Part shown: positions 1 to 11,786 of the stretch, piece after piece
Numbering within the stretch: position 1 is the first letter of the stretch
Layout of the letters: each line of letters starts with the position of its first letter
Source of the DNA: Ulva prolifera
Taxonomy: Eukaryota > Chlorophyta > Ulvophyceae > Ulvales > Ulvaceae
NCBI GenBank assembly: GCA_023078555.1
Contig: CM041197.1
Span: forward strand, 9,022,842 to 9,086,841
DNA: 64,000 bases
Reading direction: 5' to 3'
Program-made: the position numbers and the translations under genes
The notes under the pieces: model-generated
The model's database searches: none
What the model saw: the letters and a program-made list of their open reading frames with translations, nothing else
Told to the model about the DNA's origin: nothing

Positions 1-1
1 C

Positions 2-932
2 TTCGCCGCGCTTGGCCCACGCAGCGCGGCCAAGTGGAAGGAGCGGCTGGCGTACACGCTGCAGCACTGCCTGGACAAGCCGCTGCACGCTGAGATGTTT
101 GCCCAGGACTTTGCCGTTGACCATGACTTTGACGTGCGCCCACCTCCAACCCCCCCCCCCCCCCCCCCCCCCCCAAGATGCGGTGGCAATCCTGTGACGT
201 GACATCTATACCACTGGGTGACACTGTTTCTGGTTGCAAAGGCTGGAACTATCATTTGGTGCTCTGCCATGCGACGGCCCAAGTCCTTGTGATTTGTTCT
301 CATCGCTGGGTCATGCATGTCGCACGGTCCCAGCGGTGTAGCGGGCATGCCGCACCACTGCACCCGCATACGCGCAGATGTTTTACATCTTGGTGTAGAT
401 TCCTGCCATGTAAGTACCCGTGAACACTGGATGCTATTCATCTTGCACCCATCAGTGTAGGTCACCGAGCGCAATGGTGCATGCCTTCTGATGCGCGGGG
501 TGGTGTGCACGGGTGCGTCCGAGCATGTTGGGTTTGAGCCAATGCTGGTATGCACATCGCCCCCTTGAGCCGTGTGCCGAATCTGTTAGCCAGGCATTCC
601 CGTGCCCTGGTCTGTGACGCCCTCGCCGTTTGGGTTCTGCTTCAGTGTTCTTCCAGGCAACGGCCGATGTCAAAGTGACTGGACGACCTCCGCGATGTTG
701 TGCTTCCGTCTGGTCACCCGGCCAGGGCGACTTGGGTGGCTGTGCGCTTGTCAGGTGCGGTAGCATGCAGGTCATCCTGCTACAGGACTTTCTCTTCTTC
801 CGGGTGCGGTCAGACGGAACCATCCCTCGAGGAGACGAAGACCTGCCTGGCCTGAAGCAAGCGCGAGAGATGGTCCGGCAGCGGCGGGAGGAGCTCCGCG
901 TCGCCGAGGAGGTGCAAGCGGCCCGCATATGA
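2..932 (+). CDS. 3' end of tandem paralogue 1 of an uncharacterised type II membrane protein family (partial)
   Basis: Only the last two exons lie in the window: 2-133 (44 codons) and 771-932, ending in TGA. The first exon reads FAALGPRSAAKWKERL; the second contains FFRVRSDGTIPRGDE. Both match the third and fourth exons of the complete copy at 4850-9490 residue by residue, and the intron falls at the same place and phase, so the two are tandem duplicates. The donor is GTGCGCC and the acceptor GCATGCAG. The family looks like an algal DUF with a conserved glycosyltransferase-like fold signature, but I do not recognise an enzyme activity. An alternative 3' end is possible: a GT at 911 spliced to an acceptor ending at 1055 would add an exon 1056-1115 ending LQLWEW. 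The upstream part of the gene is outside the window. Confidence 0.75.
151..174 (+). repeat. Intronic poly-C tract
   Basis: An uninterrupted run of 24 C lies 17 bases after the GTGCGCC donor of the first paralogue's intron. It is one of six intronic homopolymer runs in the window that are all C on the sense strand. Confidence 0.9.
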
Positions 933-3900
933 AGCATGCCACCTATAGCCGCAACTCTACCTCTCCCTTTCATTGCATCTGCTTCGCGAGCTCAGCGTTA
1001 TCTGAGCATGCTGCGTCCTTCCTTGCACTTGTGTAACTGTCCTCCTGGCCGACAGGCTGTGGCGGCGCTGCAGGCACACCAAGACCGCATGCGCCTCCAG
1101 CTTTGGGAATGGTGAGCTTGGGTATGGTGAGCTTGCACGCTACCTGTCACTCTGCCACTGTGTGCAGAGGCTGGCTATCTGAATATCAATATGACTCGTG
1201 TTGCCTGAGTTTCCACCGGTGTCCATCTAAAAGGTGCTATGCTCATCCAGACCAGTGTACGGGGACAACCATCTGCACTGTGCTCGTATGCTGCCCTAGC
1301 CAGGCCCAGTACCTCAACCTGGTACGCAGATATGCAAGCTGACACTGTGCATCATGGAACGGACATGCCCTTGCACAGCACATTGCCACATGGCAAACCC
1401 CCGGTTGGCCGGGTCAGATGAGTGCAATGCATGGTCACTATGGTGCTCTATATCCGCATTTGAGTGCACCATGAGAAAACCCTTCACAATCAATCATCGC
1501 AGGGCAGTGGAGGCTTTGGGGGTGGCAAACAGTTCAGTTGGACGGTTCTCACTTGGACTTGTCCTTGACATGCCAGATACCTGACATACCACATATTAGG
1601 TACATCATAGATCCCATTGCAGCAGTATACCTACAGATCGGAGGATTCACTTTCAAATCTAGCACAACACACCCGAAGACGAACTGTTCACACACAAGCA
1701 TGTACCACCCATCTGACGTTGCAACGTGTCAATAAAAACCACAGGCTGGCGTACCAAACTGGCTCGCCCAGGCAAGTCGAATTGGCATAAGCAAGGTTGG
1801 CAGGTGAAGGCCGTCAAATGGAGTGCACTGACTGTGCAGGGCCTCGCTGGCCCTGCTGGCACGGCCGCTGTGTGATCGCAAATAGCCTGCCGTGGCCGGA
1901 CCTTGGAAGCTGCGCATTGCTACATCATGCCATTTTCCGAACTCAATGCCATGACACACCCCGCCGTTGCTGCACACAGTCTCATTATGTACCACAGCAA
2001 GGTGCAATCTTGGGAGGCCAAGCATAGCGGACTGAAAACAGACTTTGCGTCTAGAGTGTGCTCTCGGTAATTCGGTCCACAACGCTGATGCCTTCAGTCG
2101 GTCCATCAATGATGATCCTCTGTGCAGATGTATGGCGTGGGCCTGTTCATTTCCGTGCCAACAGCTCTTGCGCGCGTCACCCAGACCCCGGAACCACGCA
2201 AAAATTGACATGAATAGTGATGCATACACTTCAACTACTCTGTTGAGCATGGCCCATCAGCATTCCTGTACTGGAACGGCTCAGTGCACCCATGAGTGCA
2301 AGTAGACAGGCCACATGCACAAAAAACTGAACGCCTCTGGCATCCTTGAAGCAGCTGGGGGCTTGAGCCAATCCGCAGTGCCTTCGATATGCTACGTCAC
2401 CACGCCTGCATGGTTTCCCAAATCGGCTCGAGGCTATTCATATCGATTGCAAGGTGAGGTATGTCACCGGTCATTCACAGGAAGGTGACAGTGGCACAAT
2501 AATGGTGTCAAGACAGACAGGCCGAGGAGAGCACGTGCAGCGCCACTCGACGTACGGACATGTGCACGGACGCTATGTGGTCGCGAATCACCGGCAGGCT
2601 CACACTAGCGCTGCCTCTGACAGCAACACATTGGGAATGGTCTGGTCAAAGCATCATCCCGTGTCTGCGAGTGTCACAGGATGAGTCCAGGATGCGTGCG
2701 AGCTGCTGCCGCTGCCGCTGCCAACAGCATCCCGATCTTGTCGAACAGAGTACCATGCATGAAGGAGCGGTCTGCGTCGCGCCTGTGCGCGAAACCTGGC
2801 GAGCGGTGCAGCTGCAAGCTCTGCCATACACCAATGGTCTAAACATGATATGCGAATAGGGACTCAGCGAAACTCGAGATCGTTCATTTCATTTTGGCTC
2901 AACCGTCGTTCGCACAGTTGCAGACTTAGACCCGATATCGCTAACACAGCGTCACCGGGACAACTGCCATTGTGCAATGCTCAGATGGAGATCACGTCGT
3001 AGAGACTGTCGACGTTAGTGTTTATGGAGACAGGCAGGCCATGGGCACGTGAATCGCTGTGCAGCAGCTTGAAGGCAGCATCGGAAGAGTTGCGTCCTTG
3101 CCGAGCTGTTTCACCGCCAGCAGAGTTTCTCAAGACACTGGCTGTACTCTATCCTTCTGAGCTGGAGTAACAGGTGCGCCTTGGCGTGTCAGTAACGCCG
3201 GTGCAATCAGTGGTTCGCTCAGGCTCCGCTGCCACTCGGAGCAGGTGGTTCGAGCGCAGAGAGGACTGTCGATTGCGTTGCCCATCGACACAGATCTGCA
3301 CGAACTACGTATGCCTGTTTCGTTATGCAAATGAACCATAAGCGCACTGCACAATTGCCAAGCAGCATGCGAACGTCCGTAGCGATGCACAGTGTTTGTG
3401 CATCGTGCACAAATTGTGCACAGTGTTTGTGCGTAGCGGTGCCAGCAGGAAGCGCAGCGGCCAGCGTGTGTGCTCGTCTTCCCTGGCAGCTTGACGCGCA
3501 GAACTTTGCTTTCCCGTCATCTGCAAATTCGTTGTCGCAGCTGTGACAGGAAGCAGTAGTCAGCCCCGCCATATGTCTCATGTGCACTGCTCGCCAGCAC
3601 GGGCACAGCGGATTCTCAAAGTCAAGGAAAGCATCAACGTTATCCACTGACGTGGAGTGACAGCGGGGCGTGTTGACTGCACTGCCTAGCGCGTTCGTGC
3701 CCCGGTGTGCAGCCGTTGCCAAGACAGTCGGCTCCGGCAATCGGGCAGGTGGACTTCAGTCCATTGCTGTCACCTCGCGGAGCGGAGTCAGCACTTCCAC
3801 TCTGTCCTCCTGCTGCGTTATCAGCGTTGCTCATGCACACGACGACCTCGTGATGCGGATAGGATCGGCAGCAGCTCGTGCCGATTGCATTTGGCGTGTT

Positions 3901-4647
3901 CAGTGCCCTGCCTGCCCGCGGCACAGTGCCGAGCCTCGCTGCCCGTTCTGCAACCGCACTGCTACCACACCTTCCCACCAGCTTGGCCATAGTTACTCAG
4001 GTGTCACGGACATTGTTGCTGGTCGGCCGTTCGTGTGTGTGTTGACCACCATCACGGAATGCAGCAGCTCAGCCTGAGAGGGCAGCGCGCCTGCCCTCTC
4101 AATCGCTTGCAGGCCGCGAAAGCTATGCAGCGCGGGCGTGCTCGTGGCGTGATGTGCTTGGTGGGATCTCCGCATGGGGGCACTGTTGTCTAGAGCATGT
4201 GTCGCGCTGGCCGAGCCCTGCGCAGCCGCGATGTGTACGTCTGCTGTCACTGCCGAGCCCCGCCTGGTGCTCCGGCAGTGCTGCTTCGGCGCGCTCGTGT
4301 GCATGCGCCTGTCGACCATTTGGACTGTTTTCCCAGTGTGCCGGAGAACATTCATACATAACGCCGGATGACGGGAACGCACGCCGGGCGCCGGCAGCAG
4401 CACCCAACTTGACAAACCGATTAGTGCCGCTGCGGCTGTCATGCGTTGACACGGCAGCGCATGCATACCACTCGCCTGTGACCCGGACGACTGGGTAACG
4501 GAAATTTTCGGTCTGTTGCATGCCAGATCATCAAGTGTTGCATTCATAGCACCCCACAGCTGTCACTAAATCTGGATCATCAATGTCCCATCCTTAAAGT
4601 GCACACCTCCAAGCTGTGCCACAGCTGTGGAACCATCTGAGCCACTT
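933..4647. other. Intergenic region without convincing genes
   Basis: I see no open frame with family motifs here. The sequence contains an optional terminal exon for the upstream gene (1056-1115). It also contains a 15-bp direct repeat, GCACAGTGTTTGTGC, at 3387-3401 and 3418-3432. Overlapping open frames on both strands between 3.6 and 4.55 kb reflect GC-rich composition and do not resemble proteins I know. A stretch near 3739-3764 resembles one near 10474-10500, which may mark a decayed repeat. Confidence 0.5.
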
Positions 4648-4733
4648 CGGCATATGTGGTCCCGTTAACTCGGAATTGTCAATGTCCAATAGGATACGGC
4701 TCAGTAAATTCAGATTTACTTTTTTCTTTACAG
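4648..4733 (+). mobile_element. Short retroelement tail related to the LINE 3' end
   Basis: About 85 bases here are strongly similar to 61641-61728 on the same strand. Both share GTTAACTCGGAATTGTCAA-like, GGATACGGCTCAGTAAATT-like and CAGATTTACTTTT blocks. The core (GGTCCC, GGA[A/G]TTGTCAATGTCC, GGATA[C/T]GGCT, GTAA) also matches the last bases of the APE-type LINE, around 35393-35443. This is best read as a very short 5'-truncated LINE copy, or a SINE that borrows the LINE tail. It lies about 115 bases upstream of the start codon at 4850. Confidence 0.55.
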
Positions 4734-4849
4734 CTGTGGCGCCAAAGCCGTGCCAAAGCCGTGCAGCGTCATGACCACCACGCAGGGACCCTGGAGACAC
4801 ATGCCCTGTGCTCATCCGCCCCGCCGCCCTGCAGGGCCGATCCTTGACC

Positions 4850-6302
4850 ATGCACAACCGGACTCGCATCGCAGCCGCCGCCGACGGGCCGGCACTGCCA
4901 GGCCCACGCGGAGACGGCGCCCACACGCATGGTGCGGGTCACGCCAGCATGCTGCCGCGCGTGCTCACCAGCCTCGTCACCATCACCTTCGCGGTCACCA
5001 TCGTCACGTGCACCGTCCTTGCCGTCATCGTCGTGCTCCTCCTACACGGCCCCGCCGGCGGCGGCGGCGGCGGCGCGCTCTCGAGCCCGATCGTCATCGA
5101 GACCGCCTCGGTGTTCCACCGCCCGCTGGCGCCCCCCGTCGGCCCGACGCCGCGCGTCGCGCTCCTCTTCTTCGGCCTCACGCGCTCCCTCGCCTACACG
5201 CTGCCGTCAATCGAGGCCAACGTCGTTGCGCCGCTGCGCGACCACGGTGTGGAGACGGAGGTCTTCCTGCACACCTACAACGACACGGACGACGCCTCCT
5301 CTGCAGGCACCGACAACTCGGAGTGGCACCTGCTCAACCCAAGCAAGTACTCCATCACGTCGCAGCAGACCTTCATCGACGCCACGCAGTGCGCCCTCCC
5401 CCACCCCCCTGCTTTGCATGCTGCGTGCTGGCCCAGCGTGCAGTGCTGGCAGTCCCACTGCAGCCTTGTGGCCAATGGGATACCCGACCGCCCGGACGTG
5501 CAGCGGCAGATGGTGTGTGCTGCCCGCATGCGCCGCACCACAACGATGTCAGGTATGTAAGCTCCCCAAGCTTGAACCAAACTGAAGCCGGTTCGGCACC
5601 CTGTCCTGAATTGCATGTTGGTGCGGGTCGCGGGGGGGTCATGCATGCATCTGCGAGAAACGCCGACTATGGGGGTGCGCTGCTGGCGTTCCCGCCCCTT
5701 CGCTCCCACGGTGCCACCTGCCTCCTCGTCTCTGCCCTTGCAGCACACACACAAAGCACGCGGCGCAGGCGGAAGCGGGCGGCGTGCTGGAAGGTCGGCA
5801 CCGGCTGGGTGCACGAGCCGGAGGTCCAGCAGCAGCGCAACGTTCTCAACTTGATGTGCCAACTCAACTCGCTGCGGGAAGTGGCGGACCTCTGGCACCG
5901 GCACGCGGCGGCGGCCGGCCTGCAGTACCGCGCCGTCATCTTCCTCCGCCCGGACGTCCTCTACATGGACCCCCTCCCGGTTGAGTCCATCCTGTCCATC
6001 AAGGTGCGCGGCCCTGTCTGTGATTGTGTCGCACATAACCCTTGTCATACCGTTCACCCATGATCTATACGTCCCCCCGTTTTGTGATCGTGTCGCGTTT
6101 GATCCGTGCCGTGACCTTCACCCCTGCTTGATGCGCCTCCGCCATTCGTTTGCCTGTGTGGTGTGGGGGTGCTGCACTGCGCCTGGCCGTGATGTGCCGA
6201 GCCTAGCAGCCCAGAATGGCCGAATCGCCCCGGCAGCGTGGGTGTGGCCGCTGACCCTAGGGGTCGGCCGGCACAGTAGGCGGGCGCGCCGAGGATCCAG
6301 AC

Positions 6303-6368
<66 letters not shown>

Positions 6369-8242
6369 CAAAGCAACGGCCCGGCCTGTTGTGGCTGTGG
6401 TGCGTGCGTCTGCAAGCGGCGGGCCAGTCGTGTATGTCTCCTGGTGCATCGGCTGCCGTTCTGTGGAGGCTAGACGTCGCCAGGGTCGGCGTCGGCGGCA
6501 GAGATGCGCTGCAGAGGGTCGTGCGTGCGTGGCGGCGGGGTGCGGCATGTGCTGACGCAGCTGCCGTGGTGCAGGAGGGCACCGTGAGCGTCCCTGACTG
6601 GGCACACTACAAGGGCATGAACGACCGCTTCGCCGCGCTCGGCCCCCTCAGCGCGGCCATCTGGAAGGAGCGGCTCATGTTCACCATGCAGAAGTGCCGC
6701 GAGAAGCCCCTGCACTCTGAGGCCTTCACCTTTGACTTTGCAATGGAGAACAACCTGCAGGTGCGTGTGCCTGTGGACACTTGTGTCTTGCAATCTGTGG
6801 TCTCAGGCGGTGCCTCGGAGCCTGTGTGAGCTTCGTGTGTGAGTACCCTCAAGAGGTGATAGGCCGAGGTCTGGATCTCCGCTTGCAATCGGCAACATCC
6901 GATTGCAATCGGCAATCGGCAATCGGATGTTGCGCTCTGACGTCTGCCGATGTGCCTCGAATCACATGCATGTGTCACTCACGCGGGTATAGCGGTGTCA
7001 CTCACGTGAACAATGCGGATAATGTGAGAGCAACAAGGAGAAGAATGCAGAATTTCCGCATGGGAAGCGGGCAGCTGCCAACTGCGGCGAGCCGAGTTAG
7101 CCAGGGCCGCATTGCCTGTCACTTAAAATCAGTCCGAATACTTGCGTCAGATTCTTGGATGGCAGCCCTGACACAGCGCAGTGCGACCCTAATCCGGAAG
7201 CTGGTTGCATACGTCCACATGAACTTATCTGGAACCAGATCATTACCAGGTAGACCTGATCTGTTCCCGGCGTGGATGAATTCGTCGTGACGGCGTTGTT
7301 ATATGCATCGGGTGCGTGCATTTACCGGTACATTCGGTATCGCCTATTGTAGGCTGCTCGACTGCGGCGTCGTGCAGGTTTGCGCTACCTGGGAAAGGTC
7401 GAGTAATCATGTGCGAAGCTGGCTGCATGCATGCGGATCGTTATGCATGAAAGCGAGTGACTAGCATACTGCTGATACATATATATGGGAGCAGCACCAA
7501 ACATGCCTCTTGCGCCCGGCCATGACGAATATGCGTCGTCAGACCAGTTCCTTTCATCAAGATCAGTCACCACCAGAGCAGTCTGCACAGGTATGCTTGT
7601 GGTGTGTGCACCCGTCTGCGCGATCTGTGTGTAGCATGCGACGGCATCTCTCGTTTCGTCGCACGTGTAAAGTGTCTGCGCCCGTCTGGTTCCTTCGCTT
7701 GCGATTGTTCGCATGCCCCTGCAAGTGCCCTCACACCCCGAAAGCGCTTGCGTAGTGAACTCACTGCGCCACTCATACAGCGTGCACATGGAAGAGATGG
7801 TTTCGTCGGGAATTGGAGAATGAGACTCCCTGTACGTGTGACAAGGCTGCGTGTCAGGCGTACCGTTTTTCAAACATTACTGACGCTGCTGCCATCTCAG
7901 AGTTCCAGCACTCTTTCTTCCAGACCTGCTCGAATGACCATGTTCCAGGCCTCCAACGCCAGGTCACTCAACACCAGACTGTTCAGACTCCATCTCTGTG
8001 ACACTGATAGCAGTCTCTTGAAACCATATCTCCCTAGTTCTAGTCATCAGTATGGTACTGTTGTCTGCTAGCTGTGGCAGCTTGTGACGACCACGTATTG
8101 AAAGGACAAAGTTGGCCTGTCACGAAGCAGGACTGCAGCACAGATTCAAGCAGTGGCCCTGTAGCAGCGCCCGCAGTGTCTATGTCAACAGAATGCCGCA
8201 CATCTCATGTTATGGTCAACCGCGGCACGGCCGCTCGGCAGC

Positions 8243-8273
<31 letters not shown>

Positions 8274-9490
8274 GGTAGATCCTGAATCTCGGACTGGTGA
8301 ATGGTCAAAAGAATATAGCTATGGTATCATGCATCCTTACATGTATACACACAGGTCACCGAGGCTGCTGCTACGATTGCGCTGGAAGCGTGGCCGGCTC
8401 GCAGCTGTGGCGAGGTCTCGGGCCACACGCAGAGCTGCGTCACGCCAGCTCTGCTGAGCACGAGGCATGTGTGGTCTGTCTGCCGCCTTCGCCTGCGTTC
8501 CAAGTGACGGGTGTGGCAGCAAACTGGGCTTATGCAGGGATGCGGGCCCCCGCCAAATACCCCAGGAACAGTCGTGTACACACTCCACCTCAGCAGCTGC
8601 CACGCAGCAGCGCTGACATGGTCCCCAGGGCTGCAGGGCTTGTCTGAGTCGCATGTGCTGAGTGTTTGGAGGTGTAGTACCTGACATGTGAGCAATTGGT
8701 GAAGCCTCCCTGCTTGTGCGCCTGCTGAATTGTTCAATGCGCAGTCGCCGTGCGGTGCTGGCATGGCATCAGGCAAATGAGCGGAAGGGCAGTTACTCAA
8801 ATTACTGTATCATACTGTATTGCTGATATCGCGCAGGTCGAGAGCAGTGCCGCCACCTGACGCCAGATCGCTGAGCTTTCATGCTTCTCACAACCGCTTC
8901 GGGGCTTCTGCAAATACTGACACCCTGGAGTAACGGTGCCGTGCGCCACCATGTGATGTGCAGTGGACGAGTACGTGGGCGTCGCGATTTGCAGTACAGG
9001 TCTCGTGATGTGTCTCGTGATGCAGCCACGCTAGCGCGGTGCAGCGTACAGGTGTGCCAGGGCCTGCGGTGTGGATTGCGCGTGTGCGTGATCGCGGTGC
9101 TGTCTGCGCGAGGTGAGGGAGAAGGGCATCGTGTGCACTGGGAGGCAGCGAGTGATCCAAATCCTTGTGCCGGGTCTCAATTTCCAGACGAGAGATGAGA
9201 TTCTCTCGCCTGCCTGCTGTGTTTCCGCGGGCGCTGCTGCAGCGATCGATGCTGCGGCCAGGCGCCGTGTGCACTGCACGAGCGGCAGCATGAGGTGACG
9301 TGGGTGCGTTGTGCAGGTGAACCTGCTAGAGAATTTCGAGTTTTTCCGGATCCGCTCGAGTGGGGACATCCCGAAGGGAGACGACCGGCTTCCGGGGTAC
9401 GACCTCGCGAAAGAGCTGCTGCGCAAGCGGCATGCGGAGCTCATGCAGGAGGCCCGCGCGGACAAGGCCCGCACCGAGGAGATAGGCTAG
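4850..9490 (+). CDS. Uncharacterised type II membrane protein with a glycosyltransferase-like luminal domain (tandem copy 2)
   Basis: Four exons, 4850-5388, 5769-6003, 6575-6760 and 9317-9490, join in phase to give 377 residues. The protein starts with a short basic/Gly-Ala cytosolic tail. One hydrophobic span follows at about residues 37-66 (VLTSLVTITFAVTIVTCTVL onward) and then a Gly-rich linker, which is type II anchor topology. The luminal part opens with RVALLFFGLTRSLAYTLPSI and HTYN and continues with W-K-V-G, IFLRPDVLYMDPLPV and FFRIRSSGDIPKGD. This pattern occurs in algal proteins of unknown function resembling Golgi glycosyltransferases; that role is inference. The start is the first in-frame ATG. 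The last intron is 2.5 kb and holds a 28-base C run. Introns 1, 2 and 4's upstream copy share GTGCGC donors. It is a tandem duplicate of the gene whose end lies at 2-932. Confidence 0.8.
6303..6364 (+). repeat. (TG)n microsatellite in intron
   Basis: About 60 bases of pure TG dinucleotide repeat lie within the second intron of the membrane-protein gene. The cysteine-valine open frames across it are artefacts of the repeat. Confidence 0.95.
8242..8269 (+). repeat. Intronic poly-C tract
   Basis: An uninterrupted run of 28 C sits inside the large last intron (6761-9316) of the membrane-protein gene, C on the sense strand. Confidence 0.9.
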
Positions 9491-11786
9491 ATGTGAAGGA
9501 GGGGGGGGGGGCGGGGGACCCAGGCGACGCGGAGCAGCCCAAATCCCCCTTTTCCCTGCCCCACTGGGGACAGGCTGGTAGTGAACGATGACAGCAGCGG
9601 GGAGATGAGTCAATTTAGGAATCGTAGTCGGAGCTGTGATGTTGTGTTTGAGGTGCCCGCATAGCTGGCGCGGCTTGAGGAGCCTTTGTGGCGGTATTTG
9701 TGGAGTGTCAGCTGTGTGGGATCTGCATGTCGAGTTCTGGCTCTGTAATTGGGAAATGGTGGCAGCTTCGCCTGCTTGGTGCGGTGCATCAGGGCCTCCT
9801 AGAGAATACTGGCTGTGGTGTGGCTTGAAAACATTCCTGTGACGCCATGACATCGTGAATGTGCTGAGTCTGTTGGGAGGGGAACTCTGCAGGCACGTAC
9901 ATACCTGCCTGCACGCTGACAACGCTCACGACGTGCGGACGTGGCCGCATAGTGCACTATAGTGTGTGCTTGTCTGAGCCGTTGTCAGCAGCCTTGGACG
10001 CGGTCCGTCAGCGAATCGCCGAAGATGACATGGTCAGGGATGCAGGCGCCTTCAGGTGTGCGAACACATTGCCGTGCGTTGCTCACACTGCTGCGTCAGT
10101 GCGTACGTTGGCATCACCAGGCCTTGAAAAGCAGCTCGCAGTACTGCTGATCACCCGCCTAGCCACCTGATGTGGCGCTGTGCTTGTAAGCAGCCTCAGG
10201 CTGGTGCGGAGCTCTGCAGAGCCACAGCAGCATGATATATAATATGAAGAATGCCGGCATGCGATGCAAATTTTGAGCTCGGAGGTCCGAGCCGTTACAC
10301 ATATGTCGTCCGCGGAAACTTGTGTACCCTTGAACACCGGTCGCATCTCCACACATCCAGCGACACACCTATTCTGTTATGGACGTTCTAGTCTGTGGCT
10401 CGAGCTCTAGTAGGCGTTGTTCTCGTCCATCACCGAGGCCATGTCTGACCGGCCACAAGACAGGAAACTGCGCAAACGGGCAGGTGGACTACAGCGCATC
10501 GCAGAGTGGCTCCAGGATTGTATATGCACACGCAGTGAAGTCGTTTTCACCCTCCAGATGGATTGACAGGGTTGGGACCGCGGACGGGCGGCCTGTTGCT
10601 GACACTCGGTCGTCACAAGGTCAACGCCCTACAGAGGAGAAAACGGAGCATGATGAGCAGCGACGCCGCGTCAACTTTGCTCAGCATTTCATTAATGTGG
10701 CGAAATGGCAGCGTCCCCAAAGAGAGGTGCTGCCGGCTGCTCCAATCACTGTGTCATCATGCTGCCCGCTTGCTTCGCGCATCGCGCTGACTCGATGAAT
10801 ATCTAGATGCCGTGATTCAGCATATCGCTGCTAACTGTGCCTCTGGGGTATCCGGATTTCAAACTGCGCGTTGGCCACAGTGTTGCTGAGTTGGCATGCC
10901 AGCGTGGGCACTTCGCTTGGGCTTTGTCGCACGATATGGCGACGATACTATTGGCCGACAAGATGCCGCTCAACTATAATTTATTTTCTAGCTTCAAATT
11001 TTTGGATGGGCGAGCTGGGCTTGTGCAATATGCGTATACGGGTGCATGTGAAAGTCAGTGAGAATGGAGGCTTTCCCGACGGTCCGCTGCATGCACCTCA
11101 AACGACTGACAAATGATCAACAGACTGATTCTTGATATCAGCATGTATTTGTAGCGCGCGTTAAATGTCTGCAGCCAAGTAGCCTACAATCCGTGGCAGC
11201 AGCGAAGCGTCGATGGCCCCGGCTGCCACGCACACAGGCTTCGGCTGCAGTAGCACAAAAGCACTAGGCCAATACTGCTGAGACTGTCGCTTGGGCAGAA
11301 TTGTCGGTATCGCGGCTACTTTCAGCAGACATGAGCCTGTGATGTTGACGTGTCACATTGACACATCCAAGTGAGCGTGCGTCTGCAATTTACGGGACGG
11401 TTTTGCCTGGACAGAACCTGGAGGCCAACTAGCACGATCCACAATGCCTGCGCACTCAGCTGCTTCGGTAGCATACGCGCCGGTGGTAGGGCATCGTGTG
11501 CACTGGTCCACGTGTACATCTGCAAGCGCCGAGCGCGCAGTCGACACACGCGAAGACCTACGAACCTGGCACGCGTTCCACGCACAAGAGGATCGCTAGG
11601 CTGTGTCACATGTAGAAAGTAACGTCTCTGCTGTTCACATGAGCTATTCCAACGCAGGGCGTCGACCAACTGGCTATCAACTCCCGGTTGCGTGAGACAG
11701 ATCTGCAGATATCGCATACGGCTACGCATGCAAGTCGCATAGTGTACATCCCACTGAAGAGGCACACGCATGCAACGGGTAGCAGC
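9491..11786. other. Intergenic region between membrane-protein gene and lipase
   Basis: No frame here has recognisable motifs or supported splice partners. A G-rich stretch follows the stop codon (9500-9520), probably in the 3' untranslated region. A possible 5' exon of the lipase carrying a targeting peptide could lie here but cannot be picked out. The segment near 10474-10500 resembles 3739-3764. Confidence 0.5.

Noticed and set aside
3993-4547. 184-codon minus-strand frame
   Set aside because: It has no motifs, overlaps equally long frames on the other strand, and its composition is that of random GC-rich sequence.
5389-5560. Read-through of the first exon of the membrane-protein gene beyond 5388
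   Set aside because: The continuation (CALPHPPALHAACW) is unlike the family, and a GTGCGCC donor with an in-phase acceptor at 5768 restores conserved sequence.
6304-6603. Cys-Val and His-Thr repeat proteins at 6.3-6.6 kb
   Set aside because: They are translations of the TG microsatellite inside an intron.
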